The notes beneath the pieces were generated by a model that worked only from the letters and a program-made list of their open reading frames with translations, searched no databases and was not told the origin of the DNA. DNA of 5,955 nt from Planctomycetota bacterium (lineage in GTDB: Bacteria > Planctomycetota > UBA8742 > SKZP01): positions 1 through 5,955 of the forward strand of contig SKZP01000539.1 of assembly GCA_007127275.1 (NCBI GenBank). The letters run 5' to 3'. A program made the translations under genes and the position numbers. Below, piece after piece: positions 1 to 5,955 of the stretch. Within the stretch, counting starts at the first letter, position 1; every line of letters starts with the position of its first letter.

Positions 1-31
1 ACCCACGGACTCAATCTTGACGGACTACTAG
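1..31 (-). repeat. Dispersed intergenic repeat, copy A (cut by window edge)
   Basis: Read on the minus strand this begins CTAGTAG, continues through CAAGATTG and reaches TCCGTGGGT at the window edge. It matches copy B at 1362-1397 in 27 of 31 positions, counted by eye. It lies downstream of the rhomboid gene's stop codon and in the same orientation as copy B, so the two copies bracket that gene as direct repeats. Copy B ends in GTGAGGC; whether copy A does cannot be seen because the window starts here. It is non-coding and its function is unknown. Confidence 0.75.
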
Positions 32-74
32 AGGTACAGCCGGCTTTGTCACAGCAACAATGTCTGGGCGGTGT

Positions 75-92
75 GCGCCACGGGGTGGCAGC
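75..92 (-). terminator. Possible hairpin downstream of the rhomboid gene
   Basis: GCCAC (77-81) and GTGGC (85-89) form a five-base stem around a GGG loop. Two more pairs (75-76 with 91-92) extend it past a bulged A at 90. On the minus strand it starts about eight bases after the rhomboid stop codon, where an intrinsic terminator would be expected. No run of T follows on that strand, so it lacks half of the classical signature. It could be a 3'-end stabilising hairpin or chance in GC-rich DNA. Confidence 0.3.
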
Positions 93-99
93 GCTTGCG

Positions 100-1314
100 C
101 TACTCGTCCGGCTCCGTCTCGCCTGGCGCGCGGCGGGTCTCGTCCAGGTAGCGTTGTATGGCGTCTCGCTGCGGCCAGTCGGTGGGTGCGAGTTCGAAGG
201 CCGTTCGGAGGTCCTCGGCGGCTTCTTCTCGCTTGCCTTGTTGCTCACGCAGAATCCCGCGCGCGAAACGTCCGTAGTGTTCGCCCTGCGGATGGGTAAG
301 CAACGGCTCGAGCGCCGCTTCCGCCTCGTCGCTTCGTTCGAGACGTATCAGCGCGTATGCCCGCTGGAACAGGGATACGGGCGCAAGCTCGCCAAACTGC
401 TCCGCTCGTTCAAGTTGTTCGAGGACAGCGTCGTAGTCGCCATGCGCCGCTGCTGCCTCCGCGTTGTCGGCATGTGTCTCCACCGCCATGCGCGAGCCCA
501 TCCCCGGCCAGCGTTGTGTCGCCGCCGCGGAAAGTCCCGCGGCAATCAACAACAACACCGCCGCAAGTCCCCACAACACCTTCACGCGCCCCGGCGTTTG
601 CTTCGGATGACGGGAGAGCGAAAGCACGCTGCCAAGCAAGAGCCCCATGACGAGTCCGCCGAAGTGCGCAAGGTTATCAATGGGCAGCCCCGCAAAGCCC
701 ATCACGGTGATGCCAATGAGCAGCGCGCCGTTGATTAGGAAGAAGCGCCACTCGACCCGCGCAAACAAGCTGTACGGCTGGAACAGTTTGATCGTCAGCG
801 CCGCGCCGAACAACCCGAGAATGGCGCCGGAGGCCCCGACCGAGAGCACGTCGTTGCCGAGCACGCTTACGGCGACGCCGGCCATGCCTGCGACCACGTA
901 AAGCAACGTGTAACGCAGGCGACCGAGGTCGCGTTCGACGACGGTGCCTATGAGAAACAGCGCATACGTGTTGACGAGCCAGTGAAACACCCCCGCATGC
1001 AGCACGACCGGCGTGAAGAGGCGCCAGTACTCCCCCGCCCAGATGGCCGAGCGTTCGCTCGCGCCCCACAGCAGGATCTCGCGCTCCAGGCTGAACACTA
1101 CGCCGACGAGGAATACAAGCCCGTTGATGGCAAGAATGGTCGAGGTGACGGGCGCAAGTCGGATGTACCCGAAGATTTTCTCCGTAAGCGGCCCGGCTTG
1201 CTGCGGGTGCGGTTGTTGCAGCGGCGGTTGCGCGCCCGGCGCCGGGCCGCCGGCGGCAGGTTGCTTCGGCTTGAGCTTTTTAAGTTTGCGCTTACTCTTC
1301 GACGACTTGCCCAT
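100..1314 (-). CDS. Rhomboid family intramembrane serine protease with C-terminal TPR region
   Basis: Predicted 404-residue membrane protease that would cleave transmembrane substrates within the bilayer; its substrate is unknown. The N-terminus is very basic (GKSSKSKRKLKKLKPK, residues 2-17), followed by a Pro/Gln/Gly-rich linker to about residue 42. The rhomboid core spans about 55-235. It has GEYWRLFTP at 94-102, HxxxxHxxxN (H106, H111, N115) in the second helix, GASG at 160-163 giving the nucleophile Ser162, and the partner His217 in LAHFGG. Hydrophobic segments lie near 57-76, 98-122, 134-152, 156-177, 188-208, 213-233 and 244-263, consistent with a six-plus-one topology. Residues about 280-390 form TPR-like helix pairs (for example QRAYALIRLERSDEAEAAL and ARGILREQQGKREEAAEDL), a likely protein-binding tail. 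The frame stays open upstream to 1467. I chose the Met at 1314 because the Lys-rich segment follows it directly, but a Met at 1359, 15 codons earlier, has GAGG three bases upstream. All catalytic residues are present. The family call is firm and the exact start is not. Confidence 0.95.
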   Translation of the reverse strand: MGKSSKSKRKLKKLKPKQPAAGGPAPGAQPPLQQPHPQQAGPLTEKIFGYIRLAPVTSTILAINGLVFLVGVVFSLEREILLWGASERSAIWAGEYWRLFTPVVLHAGVFHWLVNTYALFLIGTVVERDLGRLRYTLLYVVAGMAGVAVSVLGNDVLSVGASGAILGLFGAALTIKLFQPYSLFARVEWRFFLINGALLIGITVMGFAGLPIDNLAHFGGLVMGLLLGSVLSLSRHPKQTPGRVKVLWGLAAVLLLIAAGLSAAATQRWPGMGSRMAVETHADNAEAAAAHGDYDAVLEQLERAEQFGELAPVSLFQRAYALIRLERSDEAEAALEPLLTHPQGEHYGRFARGILREQQGKREEAAEDLRTAFELAPTDWPQRDAIQRYLDETRRAPGETEPDE

Positions 1315-1361
1315 CAGCTTCGCTTCGTTGAACCTCGTGCCCGGCTGTCCGTGCGGCATCC

Positions 1362-1397
1362 GCCTCACCCACGGATACAATCTTGGCGGCCTACTAG
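1362..1397 (-). repeat. Dispersed intergenic repeat, copy B (complete, 36 bp)
   Basis: On the minus strand this copy runs from CTAGTAG through CAAGATTG to TCCGTGGGTGAGGC. It matches copy A in 27 of 31 positions and copy C (5069-5104) in 29 of 36. It sits immediately upstream of the rhomboid gene: its last base is two bases from an in-frame ATG at 1359-1357, and its terminal GAGG resembles a Shine-Dalgarno sequence for that ATG. The repeat may therefore lie in the rhomboid leader. This is the best copy for defining the unit, since both of its ends are inside the window. Confidence 0.8.
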
Positions 1398-1888
1398 CAT
1401 GATTGCGCCCCTTGAACCACCCACATCCACCCGCGAATGAGTGCATCCGGCTTTTGTTGGGCCTCAAGAGATCCCGCGTTCACCAACGTGGGGCGGAGGG
1501 CAAGCAAAGGGGCCCGCTCTGGATACGTTGGTTCCGTTGAACAACTTTTCTCCGCGAACGCGCAAGAACCGTTGCGGAACGGCCTCGCCGCGACAGCCCC
1601 ATGGTACGGCTTGACCATTCGGCGTAATCCCCCGATTTACCGGGCTTTTTGCGCGAGGAAGGGGTTGTCGCCAACACTACCCGAATGTTATCGTACAAGC
1701 CGAAACGAAAGGCGTTGATTGCGAGTTTCGCCACTCTGCCGCGCTGAGAAACGGCCCGGTGTAGATGCCTTTCGTTCGTTGGTTCGTCACAGCGCGATCG
1801 AATCTGACTTGCGTGCCGCGGCGGCCGCCTGTGCGGGGACGCTCCACGGGATGGCGAAGCGCGGCCGACAACCCCAGGACCACAGTAG
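1398..1888. other. Intergenic leader between divergent rhomboid and gyrB genes
   Basis: About 490 bases in which I can support no gene. Open frames on both strands here have no recognisable motifs and unconvincing residue composition, and the longest one runs antisense into gyrB. Promoters for both flanking genes should lie here. The only hints I see are weak: TTGACC at 1611-1616, and TTGTCG (1665-1670) followed after 15 bases by TGTTAT (1686-1691), neither of which is a good sigma-70 match. A small perfect hairpin, CCGTT-GCGG-AACGG, occurs at 1569-1582. GGCGGCCGCC at 1820-1829 is a GC-rich palindrome without other support. The stretch around 1500-1760 looks less GC-biased than the flanking genes, as expected for a regulatory region. 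Confidence 0.5.
1876..1879 (+). promoter_or_regulatory. Ribosome binding site of gyrB
   Basis: AGGA lies nine bases before the ATG at 1889. It is a modest but well-spaced Shine-Dalgarno sequence and supports that ATG as the gyrB start. Confidence 0.55.
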
Positions 1889-4702
1889 ATGGCAACGTCC
1901 AAACCCACGCCCAAGAGCAACAACCAGGAATACACCTCCGAACATATCCAGTACCTGGGCGACATCGAGGGGATTCGCAAAAACCCCGGCATGTACATCG
2001 GCGGCACCGGCTCCGACGGCATGCACCACCTCGTCAACGAGATTCTCGACAACGCCGTGGACGAGTTCGGTCAGGGCCGCGGCAGCAAGATTACCGTGAC
2101 GTTGCGCGAGGACGGCAGCATCAGCGTGGCCGACGACGGTGCCGGCATCCCCGTTACGGATACGAAAAAGGAAGGGGTCCCCGCGGTCCAGCTCGTCTTT
2201 ACGAAGCTCCACGCCGGCGGCAAGTTCGGCGGCGAGGACTCGGCGTATAAGCGCTCCGGCGGCTTGCACGGCATCGGCGCCACCGCGGTCAACGCGCTTT
2301 CCGAGTGGCTAACGTGCGACGTGCACCGTGACGGCAAGATTCACCGCATCCGCTTCTCGCGCGGCCATGTCACCGAGCCGCTCACCGTCGTCAGCGAGAC
2401 GAAGCGCACCGGCACCACCGTCAGCTTCCGCCCGGACCGCGACCTGTTCGGCGACACCGACGAGGACGGCAACCTGATCCCCGGCTCGCAGGATTTCAAG
2501 TTCAAGAAGATGAGCGTGCGGATGCGCGACCTCGCCTTCTTGAACCCCGGGCTGACCATTGAACTTGTCGACGAGCGCAGCGAGGACGAGCCGAAGCGCG
2601 AGGTGCACCACTCCGAACTCGGCCTCGCCGGCTACATCAAGATGATGACCGGCGAGCACGACCCGACCGACATGACCGCCTCGGACACCGACTTCGCCGA
2701 CGAAGAGGCAGCCGCCGCGGCGGAAGAGGCAGAAGAGCTCGGCGAGGAGGCCGCCGCGGAAGAGGACGGTGCGGCCAAGGGGAAAGGCAAAGGCAAGGCG
2801 AAAAAGGGCGCGACGCAGTCGAAGACGCACACGCCGGTGATTCAGCTCACCGGCGAGCTCGACGAGGTGCAGATCTCCTGTGCCTTTCAATACACCGACC
2901 ACGACCGCGAGCGCATTGCCGCCTACACGAACAACATCTTCAACAAAGACGGCGGCACGCACGTGCAGGGCTTTCAGATGGGCATCACCAACTCGGTGAA
3001 GAAGAAGAGCGACGAGCTGGCCGAGCTCGACGCAAAGTCGCCCGCCGCCTCAAAGAAGAAAAAGGGGAAGAGCGACAAGAAAAGCGTCGAGCCGCGCGGC
3101 GACGACTTTCGCTACGGGCTTACCGGCGTGATTGCCGTGAAGGTGGACCGCCCGGAGTTCAGTTCGCAAGACAAGGCGAAGCTCGTCAGCAAGATCAACG
3201 GCATTGTGCAACGCTTCGTCAACGAAAAGCTCTCCGACTACCTCGAAGAGAACCCCGACGTCACGAAGAAGATCCGCACCATCGCCGAGCAGGCCGCCCG
3301 CATCCGCGACGCGATGAAGAAGGCCCGCGACGCGGTGAAGTCCGGCAAGAGCCTCACCGACTCGAAGCTCACGCCGTGCCGTCTCAAGGACAACACGAAA
3401 ACGGAGCTGTTCCTCGTCGAGGGTGACTCCGCCGGCGGCACCGCGAAGTCGGCCCGCGACGCCGTCTTCCAGGCGCTGTTGCCGTTGCGCGGCAAGATCC
3501 TCAACGTCGAGAAGGCGAAGATTCACAAGATGCTCGGGCACCGGGAGATCAACGAGTTGATCCACCACATCGGCGCGAGCATCGGCGAAAAACAAATCGA
3601 GTTCGACGTCGCCAACCGCAAGTACGACAAAATCATCATCATGACGGATGCCGACGTCGACGGCGCCCACATCCGCACCCTGCTGCTGACCTTCCTGTTC
3701 CGGCAGATGCGGCCGTTGATCGAGGCGGGCCACGTCTACATCGCGCTGCCGCCGCTGTTCCAGTTCGCCTACGGCAAAGGCAAGAAGGCGAAGAGCGAGT
3801 ACATTTACACCGAGCGGGAGCGGGACGCGAAGTGGCTCAAGTTCGGACTCGAATCGGCGACCATGCGGATTCGTAAGCCGGACGCCCCGAAGGAGGTCAG
3901 CGCCGAGGAGCTTTCCGAGGAGCAAGTCACCGAGTTGCCGCGCAATGACCTCAAACAGCTCTCCGAGCGAATGGCCGACCTCGAGGCACGCGCGAAGTAC
4001 CTCAATCGCCGCAACCTCACGATCGAGCGCTTCCTCTCCGCCTGCCGTGAAGAAGGGGGCGAGCTCAAGCTGCCGAAGTACTGCGTCGTCGAGTCGCTGA
4101 CGACGCGCTTGCTGTTCGACGACGCGGAGCGCGAGGCCTACGAGGCGGAGCACACCGAAGAGGTCGAGGTCCCCGTCGAGACCGCCGACGACGAAGAAAA
4201 CGGCCAGGAGCAGAAGACCGAAAAGCGCATGGTCTACACCGGCCCCGAGATCGAGGAGATCGACGAGCGCTGGGCGAAGCGCACGCACGAAGTGCTCGAG
4301 CGCCTGCTCGCCTACGGGGCCAAGTACGGCATCACCAAAGAGATGATCAGCGTGCAGAACATTCAGTCGCTGGTCGTCGCCGGTGAGCCCGCACCGTACG
4401 CCATTGTCGCCGGCACGGGCAAGGTGCAGCCGGCCTACTCGTTGGAAAATGCGCTGCGCGTCATTCGCACCTTCGGCCGCGAAAGCATCACCAAGGTGAT
4501 CCGCTACAAGGGTCTTGGTGAAATGGACGCGCCGGAGTTGCGTGACACGACCATGGACCCGGCGACGCGCACGCTGAAGAAGGTCACCGTCGAGGACGCC
4601 CTCGAAGCGGAGGACATGTTCAGCGTGCTGATGGGTACCGACGTGCGCGCCCGCTACCACTTCATCCAAAAGAACGCCCCGCAAGCGCAGATCGACGTGT
4701 AA
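1889..4702 (+). CDS. gyrB: DNA gyrase subunit B (type IIA topoisomerase ATPase/TOPRIM subunit)
   Basis: Complete 937-residue ATPase subunit that partners with GyrA to introduce negative supercoils. The GHKL ATPase domain (about 15-245) shows MYIGGT (35-40), EILDNAVDE with catalytic Glu51, Asn55 and Asp58, DDGAGIP (82-88), GGLHGIGA (124-131) and GTTVSF (175-180). The transducer region ends with the switch-lysine loop FSSQDK (Lys429). The TOPRIM domain has EGDSAGG (511-517, Glu511), PLRGKILNVEKA (532-543) and TDADVDGAHIRTLLLTF (586-602; metal ligands Asp587, Asp589). The C-terminus has RYKGLGEM, TTMDP and FSVLMGTDV. About 185 residues (663-846) are inserted before the final segment, as in Gram-negative GyrB. 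Together with the GyrB-like TOPRIM wording this favours gyrase over ParE, although no gyrA is in the window. Oddities: it is longer than the 804-residue E. coli protein because of charged insertions at about 262-313 and 371-403. The usual DGRGIP reads DGAGIP, QTK reads QDK, and QRYKGLGEMN reads IRYKGLGEMD. It is divergent from the rhomboid gene and appears to be transcribed alone. Confidence 0.96.
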   Translation: MATSKPTPKSNNQEYTSEHIQYLGDIEGIRKNPGMYIGGTGSDGMHHLVNEILDNAVDEFGQGRGSKITVTLREDGSISVADDGAGIPVTDTKKEGVPAVQLVFTKLHAGGKFGGEDSAYKRSGGLHGIGATAVNALSEWLTCDVHRDGKIHRIRFSRGHVTEPLTVVSETKRTGTTVSFRPDRDLFGDTDEDGNLIPGSQDFKFKKMSVRMRDLAFLNPGLTIELVDERSEDEPKREVHHSELGLAGYIKMMTGEHDPTDMTASDTDFADEEAAAAAEEAEELGEEAAAEEDGAAKGKGKGKAKKGATQSKTHTPVIQLTGELDEVQISCAFQYTDHDRERIAAYTNNIFNKDGGTHVQGFQMGITNSVKKKSDELAELDAKSPAASKKKKGKSDKKSVEPRGDDFRYGLTGVIAVKVDRPEFSSQDKAKLVSKINGIVQRFVNEKLSDYLEENPDVTKKIRTIAEQAARIRDAMKKARDAVKSGKSLTDSKLTPCRLKDNTKTELFLVEGDSAGGTAKSARDAVFQALLPLRGKILNVEKAKIHKMLGHREINELIHHIGASIGEKQIEFDVANRKYDKIIIMTDADVDGAHIRTLLLTFLFRQMRPLIEAGHVYIALPPLFQFAYGKGKKAKSEYIYTERERDAKWLKFGLESATMRIRKPDAPKEVSAEELSEEQVTELPRNDLKQLSERMADLEARAKYLNRRNLTIERFLSACREEGGELKLPKYCVVESLTTRLLFDDAEREAYEAEHTEEVEVPVETADDEENGQEQKTEKRMVYTGPEIEEIDERWAKRTHEVLERLLAYGAKYGITKEMISVQNIQSLVVAGEPAPYAIVAGTGKVQPAYSLENALRVIRTFGRESITKVIRYKGLGEMDAPELRDTTMDPATRTLKKVTVEDALEAEDMFSVLMGTDVRARYHFIQKNAPQAQIDV

Positions 4703-4979
4703 ACAGCGCTCCGGAGCCTGCTTCTCGGCCAGCAAGTGGGTGAACGACCACCTGGCACACGGGCTTGCCGGCTGCTTGCACTACCTCCGCAGGTCCCGGC
4801 CCCGAGGCGACGTCCGAGGGGATGCCTGCTGTTGTGCCAGGGCGCAGACTTCGGGACGAGCTACTGCGCTCGACGGTGCTTCGTTGTCGTCGACTTCGTT
4901 CGCCTTGCACAGGCAACCCGAAGATTGCCCCGGCACATCACTCAAGCACCAGCCGTTTGGAATCCGGAAAAGCGTAGGA

Positions 4980-5043
4980 GCCGCGGCCCGTGGGTCGAAC
5001 CCGTCAACGTGGGATCCGTGGGCCGCGACCCGTGGGCTTGAAC
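4980..5043 (+). repeat. Diverged tandem direct repeat, two units
   Basis: GCCGCGGCCCGTGGGTCGAAC at 4980-5000 recurs as GCCGCGACCCGTGGG followed by CTTGAAC at 5022-5043, a spacing of 42 to 43 bases. The units differ by a G/A change and a small change with a one-base insertion before GAAC. The spacer between them is itself a degenerate copy of the dispersed repeat (5001-5022). Within the first unit GGGT-CGA-ACCC (4992-5002) can fold into a short hairpin. Confidence 0.6.
5001..5022 (+). repeat. Dispersed intergenic repeat, degenerate copy D
   Basis: CCGTCAA at the left and TCCGTGGG at the right match copy A exactly and with the same spacing, while the centre has diverged (17 of 22 positions by eye). 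It lacks the TAGTAG-like start and the GTGAGGC end. It lies between the two units of the tandem repeat and 47 bases before copy C, so it may be a decayed copy of the same element. A chance match in a GC-rich spacer cannot be excluded. Confidence 0.45.
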
Positions 5044-5068
5044 GTACGGATCTCCATGCGCAGGCGGG

Positions 5069-5104
5069 TTGGTAGCCGGTCGAGATTGAATCCGTGGGTG
5101 AGGC
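5069..5104 (+). repeat. Dispersed intergenic repeat, copy C (36 bp)
   Basis: This copy reads TTGGTAG, then CGAGATTG, then TCCGTGGGTGAGGC. It matches copy B in 29 of 36 positions, including an unbroken 15-base match at its right end (ATCCGTGGGTGAGGC). It is on the opposite strand from copies A and B, and lies 22 bases beyond the stop codon of the minus-strand deacylase-like gene. Like the other copies it is entirely intergenic. Confidence 0.75.
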
Positions 5105-5126
5105 TCGTACTCGTGGCTCGTCGCAT

Positions 5127-5955
5127 TTACCACGGCCGGTGTGGCGCGGCTTGATCTTGCTGGCGGCGGCGCAGGTGGAGGCGGTTTTCGACCTCGGGAT
5201 CTTTGTAGCAGCGGCGGTAGCCCAAGAGACGCAGGAAGCGGGCGCGCCAGTTGTGTTCGTCGACGGTGTCGAGCATGAGATGGTCGCGCTGGCCGTGGAC
5301 GCGTTGGACGCCGGGAAGCAGGCGCGACAGCAAGCGGTCGAGCGTGGTGCGGCGTAGCAGCTTCGAGAGCCAGAGCTGCACCGCGCTCACGTCGTGCGAG
5401 AGAAAAAAGCCGTCCTCGCCGAGGCCTTGGTAAAGCGGCATCAGCACACGAGCAGCGGCGTACCGCGCGGAGACGGCACCGTGACGGTCGGAGCCGAGAC
5501 GAACGCCACGGCCGACGCGCTGAAAGTTGCGCAGCCCCGGGGCCATTTGGAAGCCATCCTCGGCGGTGATGGCGTGGCGGTAGCGAATTGCGACGGCACG
5601 CGGCAGCCCCGTAGCCGTCTCCGCGAGTCGCCGACGGTGCTCCCGCACGGAGCGTGCGCCGAGGGGCTTGGAACGGGACATGACGCGAGCCGCGACGAGT
5701 GCGAGCCATACGGCCGACTCGAGAAAGTCGGCGGTGCTCGGGTCGTTGTGCTGGCCCCCTTCGACGACGAGGCAACGGTGACCGACGTCGGTGAGGTAGC
5801 CGAGGAAGGCCCCGTCGAGGCACTCTTCGAGGCCGAGGATCAGCGGGATGGGTAGCGCCCGGGCCACGGCGACATTGCGCAGCGTGTCGGAGCAGGCGCA
5901 GAAGGGGGCGCCGCCGGAGGAGGTGGAGTGCAAGTCAATCCACAGCGTCGGCACG
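5127..5955 (-). CDS. Succinylglutamate desuccinylase/aspartoacylase family protein, C-terminal part
   Basis: The last 275 residues of a zinc-dependent amidohydrolase of the AstE/ASPA branch of the M14 carboxypeptidase-like family. Members cleave N-acyl groups from amino acids such as N-succinylglutamate or N-acetylaspartate; the substrate here cannot be told. Counting from the first visible residue, IDLHSTSSGGAPF (6-18) holds the third zinc ligand, His9. LVVEGGQHND (62-71) holds the expected catalytic Glu65. The C-terminal beta domain follows, with FQMAPGLRNFQRVGRGVRL (135-153), LMPLYQGLGEDGFFL (171-185) and a following hydrophobic stretch. The tail from about 257 is unusually basic (RLHLRRRQQDQ). 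The HxxE zinc motif and the start codon lie beyond the right edge, so the gene is incomplete only because of the window. It stops with TAA at 5129-5127 and converges on gyrB. I see no sign of frameshift. The family assignment is good and the specific reaction is not determined. Confidence 0.87.
   Translation of the reverse strand, partial: VPTLWIDLHSTSSGGAPFCACSDTLRNVAVARALPIPLILGLEECLDGAFLGYLTDVGHRCLVVEGGQHNDPSTADFLESAVWLALVAARVMSRSKPLGARSVREHRRRLAETATGLPRAVAIRYRHAITAEDGFQMAPGLRNFQRVGRGVRLGSDRHGAVSARYAAARVLMPLYQGLGEDGFFLSHDVSAVQLWLSKLLRRTTLDRLLSRLLPGVQRVHGQRDHLMLDTVDEHNWRARFLRLLGYRRCYKDPEVENRLHLRRRQQDQAAPHRPW

Larger units (their letters stand above)
4703..5126. other. Convergent intergenic region carrying repeats
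   Basis: This 424-base gap separates the convergent gyrB and deacylase-like genes. Its first part, to about 4970, contains no gene I can support: frames of 70 to 110 codons exist on both strands, but their products have no recognisable motifs. A perfect ten-base palindrome, GCTCCGGAGC (4708-4717), follows the gyrB stop codon but has no loop and no T run, so I do not call a terminator. The second part, about 4974-5104, is packed with CCGTGGG-containing repeat units (described separately). Near 5102-5121 GGCTCGT occurs twice with a 13-base period, just beyond the end of the deacylase gene. Confidence 0.6.

Noticed and set aside
1631..1656. CCCG-ATTTAC-CGGG followed by CTTTTTG as a terminator
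   Set aside because: The stem is only four base pairs, and no gene ends on the plus strand before it.
1480..2052. A 190-codon minus-strand open frame across the gyrB leader and the start of gyrB
   Set aside because: Its right half is antisense to strongly conserved gyrB sequence, and the product has no recognisable motif or plausible composition.
4708..4717. GCTCCGGAGC palindrome after the gyrB stop as a terminator
   Set aside because: A perfect palindrome without a loop, with no T tract following, is not a credible intrinsic terminator.
3050..4735. A 561-codon minus-strand open frame opposite gyrB
   Set aside because: It is antisense to the TOPRIM and C-terminal coding sequence. Its Leu/Arg/Asp/Val-rich product is typical of the reverse of GC-rich genes.
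4992..5002. GGGTCGAACCC, briefly reminiscent of a tRNA T-arm
   Set aside because: It folds as a four-base stem with a three-base loop, not a five-base stem with a seven-base TTCGAAT-type loop. No acceptor, D or anticodon arms surround it.
4740..5075. A 111-codon plus-strand frame in the convergent spacer starting with GTG
   Set aside because: There is no Shine-Dalgarno sequence and no recognisable motif, and it runs through the non-coding repeat cluster.
4974..5104. CRISPR array suggested by repeated CCGTGGG units
   Set aside because: The units are few, unequal in length and sequence, and irregularly spaced. There are no uniform spacers and no cas genes nearby.
4942..5823. A 293-codon minus-strand frame overlapping the deacylase-like gene
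   Set aside because: Its Arg/Pro/Ala-rich product has no motifs, while the other frame on the same strand carries clear AstE-family motifs over the same bases.

Overview
The window is GC-rich, gene-dense bacterial DNA with three protein-coding genes. From left to right they are a rhomboid intramembrane protease with a C-terminal TPR tail (minus strand), a complete 937-residue GyrB-type topoisomerase subunit (plus strand), and the C-terminal part of a zinc-dependent succinylglutamate desuccinylase/aspartoacylase family protein (minus strand, running off the right edge). The GyrB has the long insertion in its TOPRIM half that is typical of Gram-negative gyrases. That, with the high GC, suggests a high-GC Gram-negative bacterium. 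The sequence does not fix the phylum; Myxococcota-like or Planctomycetota-like lineages are guesses only.

Layout: bases 1-31 hold one copy of a short intergenic repeat, followed by a possible hairpin just past the end of the rhomboid gene. The rhomboid gene occupies 100-1314 on the minus strand, and a second copy of the same repeat lies just upstream of its start (1362-1397). A leader of roughly 490 bases (1398-1888) with no convincing gene separates the divergent rhomboid and gyrB genes. gyrB fills 1889-4702. A 424-base convergent intergenic region (4703-5126) carries a third good copy and a degenerate fourth copy of the repeat, plus a diverged tandem duplication. The deacylase-like gene begins beyond the right edge and ends at 5127.

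The three genes do not form an operon. The first two are divergent and the last two convergent, and their functions (membrane proteolysis, DNA supercoiling, amide hydrolysis in amino-acid metabolism) are unrelated. What links the region is the repeat family, which sits only in the spaces between genes, in both orientations. The other points of interest are within GyrB: two highly charged low-complexity insertions in the transducer region, and non-consensus residues in otherwise strongly conserved motifs. I found no evidence for a defence system, CRISPR array, transposase, RNA gene or biosynthetic cluster.
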